From Chitinophagaceae bacterium (GTDB taxonomy: Bacteria; Bacteroidota; Bacteroidia; Chitinophagales; Chitinophagaceae), in assembly GCA_021323155.1 (NCBI GenBank), contig JAJTCI010000050.1, positions 1 to 12,668 on the forward strand: a DNA stretch of 12,668 nucleotides, given 5' to 3'. Position numbers and translations under genes: made by a program. The notes below the pieces were generated by a model. That model saw only the letters and a list, made by a program, of their open reading frames with translations, was not told where the DNA came from and ran no database searches. Numbering within the stretch: the first letter of the stretch is position 1; every line of letters begins with the position of its first letter. Of the stretch, positions 11,096-12,668 are shown piece after piece.

Positions 11096-12668
11096 ATGCG
11101 CCTCATCCTTTTGCTCACCCTGGCACTTCAATGCTATGCGCTATCCGCTCAGAATAACAATACCCCTGCTCCTAAAACACTCGCGGCGAAACGTGCTACG
11201 TCGCCCATTGTGATCGATGGCTTATTGAACGACAGCGCCTGGATCAATGCACCGAAAGCTGTCGGCTTTACTGAATTCCGCCCCACACCTTTCCGGCCCG
11301 AAGACTATGAACTCAGGACGGAAGTGTACATGCTTTATGACGACGACGGCATCTATCTTTCCGGCTATTGCCATGAAAGGACCAAAGACAGCATCGCCGC
11401 CGAGGTAAATGGGCGCGACGGCTTCGGCAACAACGACTTTGTAGGATTCATATTCGATACATACAACGATAAGATCAACGGGTTCGAATATTTCGTTACA
11501 CCCAATGGCGAACAGATGGATGCGAAAATGTCGTCGGACAACGAAGACTTTTCATGGAACGCGGTATGGAAGAGTGAAGCAAAAGTGCACCATGATGGGT
11601 GGACCTTCGAGATCTTTATCCCGTTTTCCGCCATCCGGTTCAGTAAGAAGAACGTACAGGACTGGGGACTGAACATCACGCGCCGCCGGCAAAAGACATT
11701 GCAACAATACGCGTGGAACCCGGTTGATCCAAACGTGAACGGGTTCCTGCCGCAGGAAGGTTCCTGGACAGGTCTTGAAAACATCAAGCCACCACTCCGG
11801 CTACAGTTCTCGCCTTACCTCTCCTATTACGTGAACCATTACCCTTTCAATCAACCCGACCTGAAAAACTGGAGTTCCTCGGTCAATGGAGGAATGGACC
11901 TGAAATATGGCATCAACCAGGCGATCACGCTTGACATGACGCTGATCCCCGACTTCGGGCAGGTGCAAAGTGATAACCGGGTACTGAACCTTTCCCCTTT
12001 TGAAGTACGCTATAACGAAAACCGCCCGTTCTTCACCGAGGGCACGGAGCTATTCAACAAGGGCAACTTCTTTTATTCAAGGCGTATCGGCGGCACACCA
12101 CTGCATTATTATAGCGCCCTCAATTCACTCCAGACTAATGAGCATTTTGTAAAGAATCCTTCAGAGACCAAGTTGCTGAACGCGACAAAGATCTCCGGAC
12201 GTCTGCAGAATGGCCTGGGTATCGGCTTTTTCAACGCGGTAGCGAATTCACAATACGCCATAATCGCCGACAACCTAGGCAACGAACGGAAACTAGAGAC
12301 CAACCCGCTCACCAATTACAACATCGTGGTCCTTGACCAAACGCTGAAACACAATTCGAGCATCAGCTTTATCAACACTAGTGTGATGCGGAGCGGACAT
12401 GATTATGACGCCTTCGTCAGCTCGGGGTTGTTCAACTTCTTCGATAAAAAGAATACCTGGAACTTCGGCGGGAAACTCGCGTTCAGCAACCTGGTAGGAT
12501 ATGGCGCTACGAATAAAACGCTCTCCGGTTACAGTCATTCCGCGTATTTCGGGAAGGCCAGCGGACGTTTCAATTTCAATATCTCGCAGGAACTCACGGA
12601 TGAAAAATTCAACAGCAACGATCTTGGTTATTTCACCAACAATAACTTCCTGAATCATTATATATGGG
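11096..12668 (+). CDS. DUF5916 protein with N-terminal CBM9-like domain, cut by the window end
   Basis: The frame is open from ATG 11096 to the window edge (524 codons and one base). A signal peptide (MRLILLLTLALQCYALSA) ends before Gln19. Residues about 37-235 form a CBM9-like beta-sandwich, marked by PIVIDGLLNDSAW (37-49), YLSGYCHE, DFVGFIFDTYNDKINGFEYFVTPNG, WTFEIFIPFSAIRF and WGLNITRRR. From about residue 240 the DUF5916 region begins, with the signature LIPDFGQVQSDNRVLNLSPF (283-302), then RPFFTEGTELF and FYSRRIGG. The alternating polar/aromatic strands that follow suggest an outer-membrane beta-barrel. Family members are usually 700-900 residues and their substrate is unknown; a role in binding or handling polymers at the outer membrane is a guess from the CBM9-like domain. 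The missing part should lie just beyond the window. Confidence 0.93.
   Translation, partial: MRLILLLTLALQCYALSAQNNNTPAPKTLAAKRATSPIVIDGLLNDSAWINAPKAVGFTEFRPTPFRPEDYELRTEVYMLYDDDGIYLSGYCHERTKDSIAAEVNGRDGFGNNDFVGFIFDTYNDKINGFEYFVTPNGEQMDAKMSSDNEDFSWNAVWKSEAKVHHDGWTFEIFIPFSAIRFSKKNVQDWGLNITRRRQKTLQQYAWNPVDPNVNGFLPQEGSWTGLENIKPPLRLQFSPYLSYYVNHYPFNQPDLKNWSSSVNGGMDLKYGINQAITLDMTLIPDFGQVQSDNRVLNLSPFEVRYNENRPFFTEGTELFNKGNFFYSRRIGGTPLHYYSALNSLQTNEHFVKNPSETKLLNATKISGRLQNGLGIGFFNAVANSQYAIIADNLGNERKLETNPLTNYNIVVLDQTLKHNSSISFINTSVMRSGHDYDAFVSSGLFNFFDKKNTWNFGGKLAFSNLVGYGATNKTLSGYSHSAYFGKASGRFNFNISQELTDEKFNSNDLGYFTNNNFLNHYIW

Noticed and set aside
1..12668. A defence, secondary-metabolite or mobile-element system
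   Set aside because: No transposase, integrase, nuclease-helicase, toxin-antitoxin pair or biosynthetic cluster could be recognised. The gene set is typical chromosomal Bacteroidota content.

Overview
The window looks like chromosomal DNA of a Bacteroidota bacterium, most likely of the Chitinophagaceae/Chitinophaga type. The evidence is the gene families: a DUF5916 protein with an N-terminal CBM9-like domain, a DUF2911-TPR protein, the Bacteroidota form of PdxJ, a secreted S9 peptidase, an App1-like protein, a YdeI/OmdA protein and a DUF1761 protein. Starts lack strong Shine-Dalgarno sequences, and all four exported proteins have Ala-Gln at the predicted signal peptidase I site. I see no RNA genes, insertion sequences, CRISPR arrays, phage genes or defence system. 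Gene content is ordinary housekeeping and envelope material.

Layout: (1) 1-1500 holds a basic ORF that may be cut by the window edge, a small membrane protein (minus) and a KTSC-domain protein (plus). Two spacers here are filled with short tandem repeats. (2) 1493-3839 holds an App1/DUF2183 protein (minus) that lacks its catalytic DxDxT motif, a secreted protein (plus), and a minus-strand pair of a disordered basic protein and a single-domain response regulator. (3) 4004-7090 holds a YihY/BrkB membrane protein downstream of a secreted S9 peptidase, both minus, separated by head-to-head heptamer arrays. (4) 7270-8848 holds small genes in alternating orientation: a membrane ORF, DUF1905-OmdA, DUF1761 and PLDc_N. 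(5) 8923-12668 is a plus-strand run of pdxJ, DUF2911-TPR, and a DUF5916 outer-membrane protein that runs off the right edge.

The least expected signal lies between the genes. At least eight intergenic stretches are built from short tandem units of fixed length: 7 bp in several sequence families (AATAAGR, TGYAACY/GGTTRCA, GTGAATG/GGCAATG, ACGCCTG), 11 bp (around ACCCGAGACTA and CCTCATACTAG), and alternating 10-mers forming a 20-bp unit. The same families recur at distant spacers and several arrays contain or touch a stop codon. They resemble in form, not in sequence, the heptameric STRR repeats known from cyanobacteria. The second notable point is the App1-like gene, which appears to have lost an in-frame block containing HAD motif I while motifs II to IV remain.
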